In this document: piece by piece, positions 62,263 through 64,000 of the stretch
Layout of the letters: each line of letters starts with the position of its first letter
Numbering within the stretch: the stretch's first letter is position 1
Origin: Ardenticatenaceae bacterium
GTDB lineage: Bacteria > Chloroflexota > Anaerolineae > Promineifilales > Promineifilaceae
Length of the DNA: 64,000 bases
Direction: 5' to 3'
NCBI GenBank assembly: GCA_020634435.1
Contig: JACKBS010000008.1
Coordinates: forward strand, 1 to 64,000
The notes under the pieces: generated by a model
Seen by the model: the letters and a program-made list of their open reading frames with translations, nothing else
What the model was told of the DNA's origin: nothing
Databases searched by the model: none
Made by a program: the position numbers and the translations under genes

Positions 62263-63774
62263 ATGAAGATGAGTCGATTGATGAATGAGACGCTGCGAGA
62301 AGCGCCGTCGGCGACGGAGGTGGCGGGGCACCAGCTGCTGCTGCGGGCGGGGTTTGTGCGGCAGATGGCTGCGGGGGTGTTTAGCTACTTGCATTTGGGG
62401 CAGCGCACGCTGCAAAAAATTGAAGCGATTATGCGGCAAGAGATGAATGCGTTGGACGGGCAAGAGATCAAAATGCCGCTAGTGCATCCGGCGGCGTTGT
62501 GGCAGGCGTCAGGACGGTGGTATGAGATTGATGCGGAATTGGGGCGGTTGGTAGATAGAAACGGCCGTTCCCTCACCCTGGCTCTCTCCCACGAAGAAAC
62601 CCTAGCTGAACTGGCCCGGCAAGAAATCCACTCCTACCGGCAGCTGCCGCAGATGGCCTACCACATCCAAACCAAATGGCGCGATGACCCACGTCCGCGC
62701 GCCGGGCTGATCCGCAGCCGCGAATTTACCATGCTGGACAGCTACAGCCTGGATGCCAATGAAGCCGGGCTGGATGCCCAGTATGAGACCCACTTTGCCG
62801 CGTACTTCCGCATTTTTGCCCGCTGCGGCTTGCCAGTGCTGGCCGTAGAAGCGGACGTGGGCATGATGGGCGGCACGCTGGCCCACGAGTTCATGTACCT
62901 CACGCCAATTGGTGAGGATACGCTGCTGCTGTGTGATGGCTGCGGCTACCGAGCCAATCGTCAAGTAGCCACATTCCGCAAGCCGGAAAATAGTGGCGAC
63001 GTGCAGACGGTGCAGTTTGTCGCCGAGTTGGTGGATGGGGAAGAGAAGATGGAAAAGGTGGTAACGGCCGTTCTTCCTTTATCTTCCCAAATCAACGAAA
63101 CCAAGCTGGTGCATTTGCTGGATGCCCAGCGGCTGCGTCCCACGGCCGAACAAGCCACGGATATTTGGGTGGTGGATGATGGCGTGAGCGATTGGTCTAG
63201 CGAAGCGAATTTGGTCGGCGACATTGCTGCCGCGCAGGAAGGTGATGCCTGTACCAACTGCGGCCAGCCGCTGGGTACGGTACGGGCGGTGGAAGTGGCC
63301 AATATCTTTAAGCTGGGCACGCGCTACAGCGGCACGATGGGGGCGACGTTTGTCGATGAGAACGACGAGGCAAGGCCGATTGTGATGGGTTCCTACGGCA
63401 TTGGCGTGACGCGGTTGCTGGCTTGCCTGGCGGAACACCACCAGGACGCGGCAGGTTTGATCTGGCCGGTGAGCGTGGCGCCGTATCAGGTGCATCTGGT
63501 GGCGCTGCGGGGTGGGGAGGAAACGGCCGTTACTCTCTACCAAAATTTGCAACAAGCGGGCGTTGAGGTGCTGTTTGATGACCGGGACGCGCGGCCGGGG
63601 GTGAAGTTTAACGATGCCGATCTCATCGGGCTGCCGCTGCGCCTGACGGTGAGCCAGCGTTCGCTGGGTGCCGGTGGCGTGGAGGTACAGGCGCGGGCTG
63701 GTGGGGAAACGGCCGTTGTCCCTCTAGATGCGCTGGTGATATACATCACAGACTGGCTGGCTGCTGCCGGTTAA
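62263..63774 (+). CDS. proS: Prolyl-tRNA synthetase, bacterial type with reduced insert
   Basis: The protein has 503 aa. It charges tRNA-Pro. Motif 1 (QEIKMPLVHPAALWQASGRW), motif 2 (TKWRDDPRPRAGLIRSREFT) and motif 3 (GSYGIGVTRLLACLAEHHQD) are all present. The usual bacterial enzyme has about 570 aa with a Cys-Pro-editing insert of about 180 aa; here the matching region (about 220-335) is only about 115 aa and holds CDGCG and CTNCG pairs that could bind zinc. Editing may be weak or absent. AAAGG precedes the ATG. Confidence 0.93.
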   Translation: MKMSRLMNETLREAPSATEVAGHQLLLRAGFVRQMAAGVFSYLHLGQRTLQKIEAIMRQEMNALDGQEIKMPLVHPAALWQASGRWYEIDAELGRLVDRNGRSLTLALSHEETLAELARQEIHSYRQLPQMAYHIQTKWRDDPRPRAGLIRSREFTMLDSYSLDANEAGLDAQYETHFAAYFRIFARCGLPVLAVEADVGMMGGTLAHEFMYLTPIGEDTLLLCDGCGYRANRQVATFRKPENSGDVQTVQFVAELVDGEEKMEKVVTAVLPLSSQINETKLVHLLDAQRLRPTAEQATDIWVVDDGVSDWSSEANLVGDIAAAQEGDACTNCGQPLGTVRAVEVANIFKLGTRYSGTMGATFVDENDEARPIVMGSYGIGVTRLLACLAEHHQDAAGLIWPVSVAPYQVHLVALRGGEETAVTLYQNLQQAGVEVLFDDRDARPGVKFNDADLIGLPLRLTVSQRSLGAGGVEVQARAGGETAVVPLDALVIYITDWLAAAG

Positions 63775-64000
63775 AGTGTGCCGTGAGGCGCAGAGGTGCG
63801 TTGGCATCTTTGCGCCTCTTTGGGGAATGCGGGGGCGGGAACGGCCGTACAAAAACGAGACTGCCAAGCGACTTTTTGGTGACAACAAGATTCTTTTCAT
63901 GCACTTTTCATGCGTTTTGCATGAGATTTTGTCTGCCCGATGATCATAATCTCAATTTGGGTTAGCGATTGACCACGATCGAAGGCCACCACTAACCGTA
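63775..64000. other. window end, non-coding
   Basis: It holds an inverted repeat GAGGCGCA/TGCGCCTC (63785-63818), one ACGGCCGT (about 63841), and a short tandem of TTTTCATGC units (about 63894-63922). No gene is seen. Confidence 0.4.

Overview
The window is a gene-dense bacterial chromosome segment of moderately high G+C with one tRNA gene and no rRNA, phage, transposase or CRISPR. The gene mix points to Chloroflexota, probably an Anaerolineae-type lineage. It includes an archaeal-style mevalonate block with class II HMG-CoA reductase, a Qmo/Hdr-TusA-DsrE sulfur operon, a DeoC-type (sugar-phosphate) microcompartment, MoeA fused to a periplasmic-binding-like domain, many lipoproteins, and large secreted repeat proteins. 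This placement is inferred from gene content only.

Layout. 0-4.2 kb: the tail of an FAD oxidase, then a membrane NACHT NTPase next to a DUF7019-like protein; both carry the same effector-associated (death-like) domain and look like a two-gene conflict system. 4.5-8.2 kb: a LysR regulator, a small membrane protein, a radical SAM enzyme and a thioredoxin-VKOR fusion. 8.4-14.7 kb (minus): arsR-tusA-mvhD-qmoA-qmoB-wHTH-qmoC-dsrE, an electron-transfer and sulfur-carrier operon. 15.3-19.5 kb (minus): HMG-CoA reductase, HMG-CoA synthase, thiolase and DUF35 protein, the upper mevalonate pathway. 20-27 kb: an ExeM/NucH-like secreted nuclease, a lipoprotein and a membrane-anchored protein. 27-41 kb: a bacterial microcompartment (BMC) locus on the minus strand. 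It has three BMC-P pentamers, BMC-T, BMC-H and a circularly permuted BMC protein. Its cargo is DeoC, an RpiB homologue and a CoA-acylating aldehyde dehydrogenase, each with a likely encapsulation helix. It also encodes a receiver-ParA-like protein that may position the shell. A plus-strand cassette (two membrane proteins, a CHAT protease, a lipoprotein, DinB, GNAT) lies between two of the BMC-P genes. 41-64 kb: signal peptidase, tRNA-Lys, MoeA-PBP, a PHP phosphoesterase, a cadherin-like exoprotein, CtaG, an rRNA/tRNA methyltransferase, malate dehydrogenase, an M50-like protease, methylmalonyl-CoA epimerase, a VWA lipoprotein, a 5'-nucleotidase, an ECF sigma/anti-sigma pair and prolyl-tRNA synthetase.

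Two genome-scale signals cross these units. The palindromic octamer ACGGCCGT (often AACGGCCGTT) recurs more than a hundred times in 64 kb, inside and between genes, in the manner of cyanobacterial HIP1. A set of intergenic inverted repeats has arms built from short degenerate tandem units (TAATCGG, GTTAGTGG, GAGATTGG, AATTGGG and CACAGAG families). One such element is inserted in frame in the moeA-like gene. I also propose an unrecognised structured RNA of about 180 nt on the minus strand near 58.1 kb, with its own promoter and terminator.

How the parts cooperate. The BMC would split deoxyribose-5-phosphate into glyceraldehyde-3-phosphate plus acetaldehyde, and oxidise the acetaldehyde to acetyl-CoA inside a protein shell. 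The mevalonate block consumes acetyl-CoA for isoprenoids. The sulfur operon would shuttle sulfane sulfur on TusA/DsrE and pass electrons through the Qmo-like flavoproteins to the membrane.
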